From Gymnopilus junonius (Eukaryota; Basidiomycota; Agaricomycetes; Agaricales; Galerinaceae), in assembly GCA_015501075.1 (NCBI GenBank), contig JADNYJ010000167.1, forward strand, positions 18,109-82,108: a stretch of 64,000 bases of DNA. Reading direction: 5' to 3'. A program made the position numbers and the translations under genes. Shown here in pieces: positions 46,674-57,562 of this stretch. The notes beneath the pieces are model-generated. The model saw only the letters and a list, made by a program, of their open reading frames with translations. It was not told the DNA's origin and did no database searches. How positions within the stretch are numbered: position 1 is the first letter of the stretch; each line of letters starts with the position of its first letter.

Positions 46674-48336
46674 ATGATGGACATCAATGAGCCAGAAAAC
46701 ACTGGGATGGATGTGGACTGTCCTGATCTGGAGAAAGGAGTGCCTTGTGAACAGGGCTTGAACCAACTCCCATTCCCGAAGCTGAATGCGGATGGGACCA
46801 TTGAGACTCAGTATCTGGATATGTAAGTACTGATTTCGCTTTTTTGTACTGCTGGGTACCTGACCACTTGATTTGATACTCATTGCGCTGCCCACAGCTC
46901 CTCGATCTTTGCCGCCAGTTTAACATCCCATACAGTGGTGTGAACATGGCCAATTTGACAAAGCAGCTTGAAGATTTCAGCAGAAAGGAGGATCTGTGGG
47001 ATCAGTATGTGATTTTCCATTCTCACCACATGTGGAATTACTGACAGCCTTATTTAGCCTGAGATCTGGGGCCCGCCGTGCTCATTTGGGACACCAACCT
47101 GGGACTGACCAAACCAAGCTGGCTGTGCTGAAGAGGTCAGCAAAGCAATGTGAGATCATGTTTGGGGACAACCCCACTGTTGCAAGGACTCTGTTTGCAT
47201 CTTTGCAACAGGCAGATATGGGCTGGAATGCCAAATGGCATGAAGCTGACTTGCAATGGGTACGTATCCTTCCATGACCATGCTATAGCATGCCACTCAT
47301 TCATTTCACACAGGCCGATCGTGTCACAACTCGATATCCATATTACCCAGAGGAAAAGTGCCTCAAACTCGCAGCTAATGATGCAAGAAGCATTCCTTCG
47401 ATGGTATGTCTGATTTTTGATATTATCTTCACTCTCTTCTGATATACGGTGTAGGTGGCCCAAGATGTAAAGCAAAGTATTGAGAATACCAATTTGCAGC
47501 TCACGAAAATTCTTCAACACATCACAGCCTCTCCATCTCATCCCGCCTTCCTTTCCACTCAACATCTTGAAGTTGTGGCTGCCAGTCCTCCGTGCGGCAG
47601 TTCCCTGGGTCCCTATCAACCTGCTTCGATGCCTGCGCCCTTCCCAGTCCTGCCACCGTCTCTACAGCCACAGGACCAAAGTGGCATGCTTGTGACTCGG
47701 TCCTTGACCCTCGGTGATGGTCGACAGCTCATTTTAGCAGCTGATGATGTTCCTGCTCTGCCAGCGGTGTCATTTGCTCATGACATACCTACTCTGAACA
47801 GAATGTGGGATGACACGAGCAAGCATTGGGTCAACAATTCAAAACTGCACATCAAAGGGGTTGCTATTGCAATTTGTATATTGGAAGGACATTTACACCT
47901 TGAAATTGAACATCAACTGGAAGCCGAGGCAATGGAAGGGTATCAAAGGGAACTGGTTTAACTGGAAGGTAAGATCATGATCTCAATTTTGCGATGGCAG
48001 CTGATTGAACTTCGACAGGTCATTGTTCAGTGGTATCGTGAAGGCATGCCTGACCAGTTTTGGGCTGCCTTTTCAGAAAATGGTCAGCATCTGGGCTACA
48101 AGGCAATTCTTGAACAGCTTTCTCTCGAAAGGAAGGAGAAGAACCACCAGCTTGCTGAGAAGATCAAGGCTGAATATGGTGGCCAATTTTCTCAGGTTTT
48201 CTCATATAAGAAGAATGGTAAGATCCACATGAAGAGTAGGGATTGCGATATCATAAAACAGTATTACAAAGAGAAGGGAATTGTAGGTGAGGATGAAGCA
48301 GAGGAAATTGATTCAGGGGAGGTTGGGGATGAATAA
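46674..48336 (+). pseudogene. GCR1-like C-terminal domain protein of a tyrosine-recombinase element
   Basis: Exons on the plus strand begin with an acidic start (MDINEPENTGMDVDCPDLE), continue with a helical region (IPYSGVNMANLTKQLEDFSR; SAKQCEIMFGDNPTVARTLF), a linker rich in Ser and Pro, and a C-terminal domain. That domain starts AHDIPTLNRMWDDTSKHW, then YWKDIYTLKLNINWKPRQW and NWFNWK, and after an intron VQWYREGMPDQFWAAFSENG and LGYKAILEQL. The pattern of a short IPT-x-W start, Trp-rich core and W-Y/E-G-x-x segment is similar to the GCR1_C DNA-binding domain found in cryptons and Starship-like recombinases; this is inference. A frame change is needed at about 47878 (between AIAI and YWKD), so the copy is broken. 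It is convergent with the recombinase at 48452-49720, their stop codons lying about 120 bases apart. Confidence 0.5.
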
Positions 48337-48451
48337 CAGCATGTAGCAGCACCTTTTATCATAGTTTCTCGTAATGTACAGGTCTTTCTGAGTCATAATA
48401 ATCTGTCTATAATGTCCTTGACATATTGAAATATAATCTGCCTATGCTTTT

Positions 48452-49720
48452 CTATGCACAGTGACAGGACCTCCCGCACTGAAAGCATTTGACAGCAGGC
48501 TGTTGTGCAGGATTAAAATAGTCCTTGCACTTGTCTGTTGGATCATCATTCCATGAAATCAAATAGCAAACAATGGTGAGATTGGAGAACTCGGTGCTCC
48601 AACCACCCCAGTCACATAACTGCTGGAGTGACCATCATCGAACAGATGACATATATTGGCATCCCCCACGTCTAAAAGAATGAGTCCCATATGGGATAGG
48701 ATCTACCCCAACATCAAGGAGGTTGTTATGGAAGAGTTCGAGAAATTGTTCAGAAGTCTGATTTAACATTTCTCAGTATATCAAAGGCCATGAATACAAA
48801 AAAGAACCATTCACCATGGGCTTGTCATCTGTGTCAGGCCTGTCTCCAGAGGCTATCTTCCGGAAGATATACCCAGAAGTGATCTTGCTTGCTTTCATCC
48901 ACTCTCCCAATGCACGGACAGGGCAGAGATGAGCTTTATCCCAAGGGAGGGGATAAATGTGAAATGGCTTGATTCCTCTCCAGTAAAAATGTGCATAATT
49001 GACATGATAAGGGGCAATGCAAAAATAGAGAGAGAGGATATTACTCACCACCATCGCGATGAGTCTTCCAGAATTCCAAGAATAGGGTTATGCTGTCATC
49101 ATCCTTGAGGACAATGTTTTCGTGCCGAATTTTCAGAACTTCATCAGAATGGAGGAGACAGAGGAATGCAATTGTATAAATAGCTTGAAGAGCTTGCCAA
49201 GTCATACCTCCTCCCCAGTCATCAATGTCTGCTGCTTGCAACTGTGAAGAAGGTTCATAGTCCTTGATCTTTGAATTCTGTGGTTTATTGTTTTTGTCAT
49301 ACAGCTTTTTCAATGTTTCCTAGCTTGCTTTAATTTTAATTCAATAGTGAGTTGATTAGATAGGCTCACAGATGTGATTGCTCGAGCAGATGTCAGTGTT
49401 TCACCACTGCGAACCTTTATAGTCCACAAGGTGAGCTATAATCAGAGGATGTGGCATAAATACTCACCTTGCGTGTCCGTAAACTCATCATATAGGAGGA
49501 AACCTGTTCTGAAATTGATGGATTTCCAGACATTTTCCTGCTGACTTCACTTTTCTGCCAGGGACATGAACCAAGGCTAAGGGTATGGCCAAAGAGGTAA
49601 GTCATGGAAGCGCGCATTTTCTGACCATGGATGTATGAGTCCCGAATTTGGGTTTGAGGTTTAAGTGACCCATCTAGCTTGATCTCATCACATCTAAGCA
49701 CTGGTTTATCAATAACTCAA
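48452..49720 (-). pseudogene. Tyrosine recombinase (crypton/DIRS-type family), one nonsense codon
   Basis: On the minus strand the blocks run DEIKLDGSLKPQTQIRDSY, QKMRASMTYLFGHTLSLGSC, MTWQALQAIYTIAFLCLLHS with DEVLKIRHENI (the first catalytic region, where Arg is usually in LLRxDE but reads LLHSDE here), PFHIYPLPWDKAHLCPVRAL with GEWMKASKITSGYIFRK, and then PIPYGTHSFRRGGCQY (about 48690-48640) containing the intact HxxR. The end is WSLQQLCDWGGWSTEFSNLT, VCYLISWNDDP and a Cys-rich tail (KCFQCGRSCHCA) before the stop at 48454. A TGA at about 48630 stands where family members have Arg (CGA). So the gene lost function by one CpG transition plus a changed first Arg region (CGT/CGC to CAT possible). 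The family assignment is strong; crypton versus other YR class is inferred. Confidence 0.72.
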
Positions 49721-50350
49721 AGGAGTTAAATCAAGGCCTTACTGGTTCATGATCTAAGCAGTAATAAAGAAGGGTGCATCTTCGGGTGGATTTGGGCATA
49801 CAAAGTCTTCGCGTTTTCATATCAATGAGTTACTGATCAAGAAACTGACACATTGATTGACAAGGCTGCAAAAATCAGGAATTTATTAAATGTTCACTAA
49901 TTCTTATTGAGAAGACTTGCCGCTGATATCGGAATCTGTTTTCTCTGATCACCCTTAGATGCACCACTGATTGTCTTTCGCCAAAGGAAGACTGTCAGAT
50001 TCTCAGAAGGGGCAGCATCCTCAAGAGATAGGTCAGGAATAGTTTGTTTTCACCCTCCAATCATTTTCGATGTCCTCTTCATGTGGCAAGTCCTTGCAAA
50101 GGACAGTAGTAAGGCCAGCATATGCTGGAAGATCCTGAATGAGGGTCATTGTCAAGATGATGGTAAAAAAATGCCACAGAGTGTCATCTCTTATATCTCC
50201 AAATCCTAGACACAAACCTAACACAAGTCAATTCAAACATCCACGTATGAAGCAAAGACATTGTCTGAATTGCGAATATCAATTAAAGCGAAGGGTCATA
50301 AACATGTGGTGATGTATGCAGGATTATTATGCTATCCTACCGACAGCTTG
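49721..50350. other. Spacer between recombinase and XPG-like pseudogene
   Basis: A 63-codon minus-strand frame (50033-50224) has no recognised pattern. The stretch may include upstream exons of the recombinase, which lacks a clear start codon. Confidence 0.35.
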
Positions 50351-51920
50351 CTATACAACAACTGGGACCCAAGCACGTAATTTAGGGAGCTCCTTTGAGA
50401 TCCAGGCCTTTAACTTATCCTTATCACCCTTGTCGTGAAGGGCTGCAACAATGTCCTTGATCATTTCCTTGGAAATGTTCAGCTGTATGCGGACTTCAGG
50501 ACTACATTCGCAAAGCTCACAAGAGCTGTATTGTCAAGTTGTGATTACCTTGCCAATGAGTGAATGAATGTGAGGGTGTCAGAGGCCAAGATCATGGGCA
50601 CACACAGTTTGCATCAAAGTGTGAAGGGCAAGGCCAGGATAAATGGTTGTACTGAAGTGTTTCAGGATGCCCACTACATCTCCCCATGTGAAGTGCTCCT
50701 CAGCGAAGCCGAGCTAATGCAGGAGGCGATGGCAGCCAGTTTAAAAGACATGGGGCCTCCTCGTTTGAAACCAGAGGCTGGAAGTAGGCAAACAGAATGT
50801 TGTTGGATGGAAAGTGGTCCAGCATGTTTTTTGCAAGGGCTGGGAAACATCGTGGAAGTTTCTGGAAGAGTTTGTGATGGCCTCATGACATAATGCTGTG
50901 CGCCAGTCATTTAAATCCATTCAAAGATCTTCTGCCGAGCATGTTGCAATGGCCTTTGAAAGCCCATGCCCAAACCCTGCACGAGCAAGGCCAAAGGCAG
51001 TCCCTATGCCACAATCCTTGATGCCATGCTATAGGAAGATCAGCGAGTGAACAACATGCAATCATAAATGAACTTTACATCATAATTGCCACCTATGAGC
51101 AGTGCTATCAACACGAGGTCTGCATGTGTTAGCATCAGATCGGGGTGACTTTCTATATCACATGCCCTATAAATGATGACTTGTTCATTGTTGGACACAT
51201 CACCATCACTTAAAATAAAATTATCATCAATTAGAATTCATATAAATCAGAGTACCAGGACTTGCAATCAGAGAATTGTCCTGGCACTGAAGACGATGGT
51301 ATCAGAGTCTTCCGTAAGAACTGCATCCAAGAGACCCTGCTTGGACAGAGTTGCAAGCTCAGATTCAGCTTCACCTGGTGCCTAGATGTGACAAAGGGGG
51401 CTTTGAGATGGGAGCTGCAAGTTAACGGCAAGTACTTACATCCTTCCAAGTGAATCCGAAAGCATCTAGCATATGCTTGAGGTCATGCTCAATCCAATGG
51501 GGGTTCCCTCGAACATGCTTGGCCCTTTTGTGTCTTGGCCTATCAGGGCCATGAAAAACAAAGAGGGGGTTCAGTGAAAGTTGGAGGAGGTGAGTGCATC
51601 TCACATAGAGTGTCGCTAACTCTGGGTTTTTGGTACAACTGTGTTGATAACATGCTTGATACACCCAGCCACTAGTCCATTAATATGAGTACAATTTGCT
51701 CAACATTATTAAATTTATACATACAGGGTGTCGATGCCAATGCGGAGGCCTCGGCCATCAGTTCCTTCATTTTGTCGGAACCCTTCCTTGACACAAAAAT
51801 GCTGGAATGATCACTTTTTGGCCACTGGCTCAAGGAGCTTGGAAACAGTGCCAATCAGAATACAAGCATATGCAAAAAGTTGAAGGATTCACTCACTTTC
51901 TATAGGCCTGCTATCCCCAT
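50351..51920 (-). pseudogene. XPG/FEN-like nuclease family pseudogene
   Basis: The minus strand encodes a PIN/XPG-fold nuclease related to FEN1 and GEN1. The start at 51920 gives MGIAGL followed by TAG (family members have Trp), then after an intron LLEPVAKK with TGA (family Arg), and EGFRQNEGTDGRGLRIGIDT, the XPG_N block with its metal-binding Asp. Next come YQHSCTKNPELATLYVRC, NPLFVFHGPDRPRHKRAKHV and DLKHMLDAFGFTWKDV. The XPG_I block APGEAESELATLSKQGLLDA with TEDSDTIVFSARTIL keeps the catalytic Glu and Asp residues. The later blocks MLTHADLVLIALLIGGNYD and GIGTAFGLARAGFG are the helix-hairpin-helix region. A C-terminal part continues to a stop at 50351-50353. Two early stops and later breaks (about 50740 and 50560) inactivate it. 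Such XPG-like genes form expanded families in basidiomycetes; the role is unknown. Confidence 0.8.
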
Positions 51921-53667
51921 GATGGGTGCAAGTTGCAAGTGACATATGCCAGAAACTGAGTCATTGAGGTATCCTGATTTGGAGAGGGCTTGACATGAGA
52001 TTGGCGGCATCCTCGCTCGGCACACCAGCATCGAAATTCAGCATCTACAGTCTACATAATTGGACTCATTATCTATTACTATGGTATGGAAAATGGCATT
52101 TAACTATTATCAAGTCAGTTGCCCAAAATACGCAGAAATACTTGAGCTACTTGCCTGCAAATTTGAATAGAGGGCAAGACACCACTTGCATGGAAAGATG
52201 TTGCCTTGCTGTCGCATGCACCTTGGTGACAGCCTCGCCTCTTGCCTGGTTAAGGTCTTGACAATGATCTGCACAGTGACAGCCTCACTGCCAGTCGAGG
52301 TCTTGATGAAGATCTGCATGCTTGCCAGTGTTGCCACTGTGCAGACAAAAGAGAGATTCGGCCACTCCAGGGTCTGGGAGACCAAAATTCAGAAGCCAGA
52401 ATTGCAGAAAGTGAGCAAGGAAAAGACACTTACTTTACCCCTCTGCAGCCTCAGGAACAGCTGGTATGGTTCTCAAAAAGAGCAGGCAAAGAGGGGATGT
52501 TGGTCTTCAGAGGTCTTCATGGCACATATGAAAAGATGTCCAAAGAAAGCCAGAGAACTTCATTGCAGAGCGCATGTTGAAGAACTTAGAAGCGATGGAC
52601 AATGATGGCTAAGAAGATGACAGAGGGGTATGGAAGAATCAAAGATCAGTGATCAACAATCTATCAGTCCCACACACATCTCCACATGATACCAGAGAGA
52701 CGCATTCTCGATGCGTCAATTCATACAATGAGCTGAAAAACTGCCTTTGGAGCATCTTTTTGATGAAGAAACCGTCTTTTTTTTTTGCCGCTTATGGCAA
52801 ATTCTTACATATGACTGTCTTTCTTCCAGGCTGGCTCAGCTTCGTAAGTCAGTCGAAGGAAGGGCTGCTGCCTTCCGGATGGTCTTTCTGAGCCTTATTG
52901 AAATACTAAATACTAAATCCTAAATAGTTGAACTCATTTTATATTTTGTAGGGTCTCGTTTTTATGTACAGGGAGTAGCATACAATTAGGGATATATACT
53001 AGGTATCGCCCTCAGGTCCTCATTTGTTTGTTTATGCCATAGGGTCGGTCCTCCTGCTACCTATTCAGGAGGAGAAGGGGAGGAGAAGTCCTCCAGTCCT
53101 CTCCATGAGCCAGCGTTTTTGGCCACGCACCCAGCCTCATGTACTACTACACGAATGAGATAAAAAGGAGGCTTATTGAGCTATCAGCAGCTTTGTAATT
53201 GTGATGGCTTCTCTCACCTCTAATTCCAGCGAGTGCAGTGAGCGTCACCAGCTCATCAAGTCATTTGTCTTCCCTATTTTTCTCTGTGTTTCCACCCTGA
53301 TATCCCTATGCAGGTAAGCACCTCCCTCCATCCTCACCTCTTTCCCTCTTTCCTGACTTTCTCCTCTCACCTGTGCTTTTCTTTGTGCTGCTGTGCTGTG
53401 CCTTTCGCACTTGCCGTCATCAGCGCGGCCTTCTCAATTGCTGGCGGTTGGGCGTGGCGGTGGGCAGGCAGATGTGGAGCGAGGTGGGAGGTGGCAGAGA
53501 GCAGCAGAGCCCCCGAGCCAGGGTTAGGCATCACCATAATGCATGGTGGTGGCTGGGTCCGTGTTAGTCAGCGGGGGTCACACCCGTCTTTCTGTGTGGT
53601 CACAGCTCTACTTCTTCCCTCTATCAGACTATAGCTTCTGAGCACAGTATTTATCAGAGGACAACTG
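51921..53667. other. Unassigned region right of the XPG-like pseudogene
   Basis: Frames such as 52186-52605 (plus) and 53308-53634 (plus) are composed of simple or Cys-rich sequence without a family pattern. A partly repeated segment AGGTCTTGA(T/C)AA(T/A)GATCTGCA is seen at 52251-52272 and again at about 52300-52320. No gene is supported. Confidence 0.4.
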
Positions 53668-54299
53668 CTGAGGAGTAGTGATGTGCCAGCTCTGGCTTGG
53701 CCTGAAAGCCCCAGCTTTGGCTTGACTTGAGCTGGCTTTGGCCTTCCCAAACTCTGAGCTAGGCCAAAAGCCAAAATTCAGGCTTGGCTTGGCCTGGCTT
53801 TGGCCCAGGCTGGGGCTTTTGGCATATGCATGGAAATATTGTATTAAAATTAATGAATATATTATATTAATGCATTTAAACACTAACTACAAAGTATCTG
53901 AGAAATACTCAAGGATGTTGAGCCTTACACAGCTTGAAATGTGCTTGAGACATACAGTGACGAAGGTTTTGATCAAAATTGAAACTCAGCTGGACATCCC
54001 CGAAGTTCTCAAATGGATCCAGTAAGCCATCATGGATTTTAAACTGAGTTTTAAAATGAATATTCATTGAACCTTCATTGAAATGTTCAAAATTTGACCC
54101 TTTGTAACACTTTTTTTTTGGCTCATTCACCACTCAAAAGCCAGGGCTCAGGCCCTTGGCTTTGGCTTTCAGAAATGCTGGGCCAGGCCAAAAGCCCTCC
54201 CAGGCCAAACCTCAGGGACTGGCTTGGCCCGGCCTATTTTGGCTTGGCTTGGCCCAGCTTCTGGCTTCAGGCCGGAGCTGGCACATCACTACTGAGGAC
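53668..54299. mobile_element. 616-bp hAT-like non-autonomous element with GGCTTGGC subterminal repeats
   Basis: The element spans 53676-54291. Its ends are perfect 17-bp inverted repeats: TAGTGATGTGCCAGCTC and GAGCTGGCACATCACTA. The flanks are CTGAGGAG (53668-53675) and CTGAGGAC (54292-54299), an 8-bp duplication with one mismatch, as expected for hAT. The outer 150 bases on each side are packed with TTGGCTTGGC, GGCCTGGC and AAAAGCC motifs in both orientations. These are arranged symmetrically, and the central 240 bases are AT-rich and unrelated. No transposase coding is present. Confidence 0.93.
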
Positions 54300-54599
54300 A
54301 ACCTCAACAAATGGATTTGTGCTGAAAAACCTCTTCCTCCATCTCTACTACTTTCTGCTGCTTGCCTCCATTACCAACCTCATGAGGAGCCAACCTCAGA
54401 TTACTCTGAAATAATACTGTCAACACCTGAAATGCAAGAAGCTGCTTGGAAATATGGTCACAAAAAACAAGTTCTCATGGATCTCACTTTTGATATCTGC
54501 TTGGCTTGTGCTCTCCTGCTTATTGTGAATGTGACAGGGAGCTCTGAGGATATAAACTCTGGGGAACAAGTGGTAAAACAGAAGTGGTGTTTATACTAA

Positions 54600-55215
54600 A
54601 AAGTAAGGAGAAGTTCTGAAAATAGTTAAACAAAAGTCTGAGGGTTGCTTGAAGGTGGTTTTCCAGTCCTGGGAGGCAGATTATGAATTGACACAATGTG
54701 AAAGCAGGTCAAGATATTCATTTGTGGCATTGAGGTGTTCAATTTGGGAGTAAAGAAGCCAGGTGACATCTCCAGCTTTCTATTTAATTTCAAAAACTGA
54801 GTCAATTTTTGATCCAGCATGCAATATGATTTTTCAATGGCCTATTCAGACTCAGGGGATGAATCTTCAAGGCTGTATTCATTGAAACTTCATCCAGGAA
54901 AGAGGTGATCATCATTAGGAACATGAGTCCTAAGTAAGGAAGCATGAAAGACATTATGAACACCTCTCTGTTTGAGGTAACTCAGAAATTCAGTCTGAAA
55001 GGACTAGTTTTGGAAGTCTTGAACTATCCATATGGTCCAGTAAATCTAGGGACCAATTTTTGCAGAGAAAGAGGCTAATTGCCTTTTCTTATTTGCTTCT
55101 TGAGTCTGTTTGACTCAAGCTGCTAATATACTGTCATATGCAGATATCAGGGCAAGCTTTCTTTGCAAGACAAAGTTCCTAACTGATGGATATTCTTCTT
55201 TATTCACAGAATTCC
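54600..55215 (-). pseudogene. Ty3/gypsy integrase C-terminal fragment
   Basis: On the minus strand the tail of a gypsy polyprotein can be read. VKQTQEANKKRQLASF (about 55120-55075) is followed by QTEFLSYLKQRGVHNVFHAS and LLRTHVPNDDHLFPG (55000-54900), then SLEDSSPESE and LDQKLTQFLKLNRKLE (54870-54770). The R-G-V-H-x-V-F-H-x-S-L-L-R and H-V-P-N-D-D-x-L-F-P-G motifs are typical of the region after the integrase core in basidiomycete gypsy elements. The rest of the element is missing. It ends next to the copia fragment of opposite orientation near 55215, and in-frame stops show it is dead. Confidence 0.7.
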
Positions 55216-56077
55216 AAATCATTGAACAAGGCATTCATCCTTCAATGTGAATAAAGAACCAGGAGAATTAAAGGATGTAGCCAAATTACCCAGTTTGATC
55301 CAAACTCACCAAGAAATTCATCCTACAACCTCAAAAAATATATCTGCACTGAAGGAAAGGCAGGAGATAGAAAGGAAACCACAGGAATCAAGAGAATGTC
55401 AACCTAGGGCCAAAAATGATGACTATAAATTATTAAACAATCCAGACTCTAGGACACATGCACTTCATTGGACACCTTCTCCACTTCAATCACCTTCATC
55501 TACAGCACCACCAGACATTACTAGGTCCACAGAATCATCTAGATCAAAGAATAGAACAAAGGATAAAGCAAATTTTACTTTGGAACAATCATTTGAGCAG
55601 ATTATGGAGGAGCAAATTGATTACTGTTTCAACTCTTCTGATTCAGGCAAATCCAGGAATATAGGAGAAGCACTTGGAGGTCCAGAAGCAGATGACTGAA
55701 AGAAAGCAATAGAGGCAAAGATGGAAACCATTAGGAAAATGTGAACTTGGGTATTGGAGGAATTACCAGAGGACAGGTAACCAATTGAAAAAATGGGTAT
55801 TCACCAAAAAGTGAGATGAACATGGAAATGTGGTCAAATACAAGGCCAGACTTGTTGCTCAAGGTTTGTCTCCAAAGCCAGGAACAGATTATTCAAATGA
55901 TGACACATTTACACCAGTTATGTGATTTGAAACACTCAGAATGCTTTTAGCAGTTGCCGCAGTTAATAATTGGAAGCTTCATCAATTCACATCAAGGGCA
56001 CTTATTTCCATGGAAAATTGAAGGAAACAATTTATATGTTAGCTATGAAATTGAAGTTCTATCTGACAAAGGGGGAG
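55216..56077 (+). pseudogene. Ty1/copia pol fragment, reverse transcriptase start then internal deletion
   Basis: A plus-strand frame (55247-55699) is the linker between integrase and reverse transcriptase, Lys/Gln/Ser-rich and ending EALGGPEADD. After a stop it continues as ETIRKM and TWVLEELPEDR, then YKARLVAQGLSPKPGTDYSN and DDTFTPVM, RMLLAVAAVNNWKLHQF and AYFHGKLKETIYM. This is the N-terminal half of copia RT. The sequence then jumps to the last residues of the polyprotein (EIEVLSDKGGVLGK in the frame at 56045-56085) and a polypurine tract. The RT catalytic box and RNase H are therefore deleted. Two stops and one frameshift were noticed in the remaining part. It is inactive. Confidence 0.82.
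56066..56077 (+). promoter_or_regulatory. Polypurine tract of the copia element
   Basis: ACAAAGGGGGAG lies directly before the LTR start TGTTAGGAAAATAATGG, the classic position of the plus-strand primer in Ty1/copia elements. Confidence 0.8.
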
Positions 56078-56314
56078 TGTTAGGAAAATAATGGCCAGTT
56101 AGGACACAGTGCTACTTTATTCCAAGCACTGGCATTGCTTAATTTCTTTCTTATAATTCTTTGACTCATTTTCTTACTCATTCATACTCTGTATAATATA
56201 TTAGAACTATCTACTAACATCTAGTTTACCATGTAGTTAGATATATAAGCCATCTTGTCAATAGGAGAATAAATTGAATACTTAATCTTTAATACACTGT
56301 GCTCAATAATCTCA
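56078..56314 (+). repeat. Copia 3' LTR
   Basis: The LTR starts TGTTAGGAAAATAATGG right after the polypurine tract and probably ends near AATAATCTCA at 56314, giving TG...CA ends and about 237 bases. It contains a TATATAAGCC box near 56239. The right boundary is inferred, because no second LTR is present in the window; the alternative end is CA at 56318-56319. Confidence 0.72.
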
Positions 56315-56319
56315 GGGCA

Positions 56320-56699
56320 TGAGCTTTGATCTTTGGCATTGCTAAAAGCAACTGTACTAATTAAATGGTAATGTCATATACCTTGCAGGCTTAATGTGTA
56401 AACTTAAAGCATTTGTTCAACTGCATTAGCATCAGATAATACCACTTCTTTATCCATCCTCACATGCTAAGTACCTTATGGTGAAGGATGAAGTTACATT
56501 TCAAAAGACTTGAATTACACATAATGAAGAATGTACATCAGTAACAGCTTGTGATGGGTAGACTCAGAGGGAAGGAGTAATCTGGCAATTGAGAATCTGC
56601 CTATAATCGAGTTCTGGGATATATTGCAGCTGTCGAGATGAAGCACAGCAATAACATAAAGTCAGTAAAGAGGCAAACCTTGCGTAACAAGCGACCAAT
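56320..56699. other. Spacer between copia LTR and hypothetical gene
   Basis: No coding region is seen. The stretch is AT-rich up to about 56560, after which CpG becomes commoner, marking the right end of the repeat graveyard. Confidence 0.4.
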
Positions 56700-57562
56700 A
56701 CCACTCACCTTACTCACAATGTGCCGAATCCTTCACATTGGGGAACAAGGACCTATTAGCATAGTTCTGATTCTCAGCAGCGAATTCTGAAAACTCCCGA
56801 GCCAGGTCACCTCCAGATGAAAGTTTCAGAAGGCCGGCATCGTGCAAGGCCTGTACAACCCCAATAACCCAATTGAGACATTCACCAGGCTCGCTACTGG
56901 ATGGACAGAGCGAGACCGCGTGGGGCTCGCCGGCTTGAGCAAAGCCGGCAATGTAGAGAGAGCCTTCAGTGAAGGAGCTTGACCTGATGGTTGAAATACA
57001 ATATCTCTTCAGTCATTGTCAAGATGCCATTTGAATGATGACCTACATTGAATCAGTTCAAAAGATGTTACCGACAGGGAAGGAGCGAGGGGGTACAATC
57101 AATATCAGCAGTATTGCAACACATTTTATAGGGAGATTAAGATCAGCATTGTGTGTGCACTATCGATGAAAAGGCCGATCACCATATCACAAGAGAACCC
57201 AGTCTCATCCATGCACATGTGTAAATATTGCACGCCTTCTTTCCTGATGAAAATTGTGGGGGAAATTCTATATAGTCTTTCGGCATCTTTGCAAGTTAAA
57301 GGAGCATAAGATCCATGTGGAGTGTAGCTTTGAGTACAGGAAAAGGCTTGGCAAGGGTGACAACAATAGGGAAGTTCACGCCGCCCGGGTAGACGATAAC
57401 CAAATTTGAGTTGAAGTACAAATTGGGCTCCAAAGTTGGAGTTTCAGCTTCATGACTGAGCTCCTGACATAGTTCTCGGGCTTTTAATATAAAAGAAAGA
57501 ACGCTGGTGGCACTACATACTGGCATGACCCTGGAAAAGTGGCCACCTGAAGTTCGCGACAT
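56700..57562 (-). CDS. Hypothetical fungal protein, paralogue of the gene at 57697
   Basis: A minus-strand gene starts near 57562 (MSRTSGGHFSRVMPVCSATS). It includes ELCQELSHEAETPTLEPNLY and VIVYPGGVNFPIVVTLAKP, then in another frame CKDAERLYRISPTIFIRKEG and MCMDETGFSCDMVIGLFID. It ends with RSSSFTEGSLYIAGFAQAGE, EPGECLNWVIGVVQALHDAG and LAREFSEFAAENQNYANRSL before a stop at about 56710. The C-terminal block matches the plus-strand gene at 57697-58137 (SECLPWVLSVVQKLHDIGLL; LAKEFEEFAAHQ). I do not recognise the family, though this C-terminal pattern is common in small intracellular fungal proteins. Introns are needed near 57300, 57120 and 56980; their limits are not certain. Confidence 0.5.

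Noticed and set aside
52186..52605. 139-codon plus-strand frame as a gene
   Set aside because: No recognisable pattern, and it overlaps a short degenerate internal repeat (AGGTCTTGA...ATCTGCA).
53308..53634. 108-codon plus-strand frame as a secreted Cys-rich protein
   Set aside because: The hydrophobic start is due to CT-rich simple sequence and there is no supporting structure downstream.
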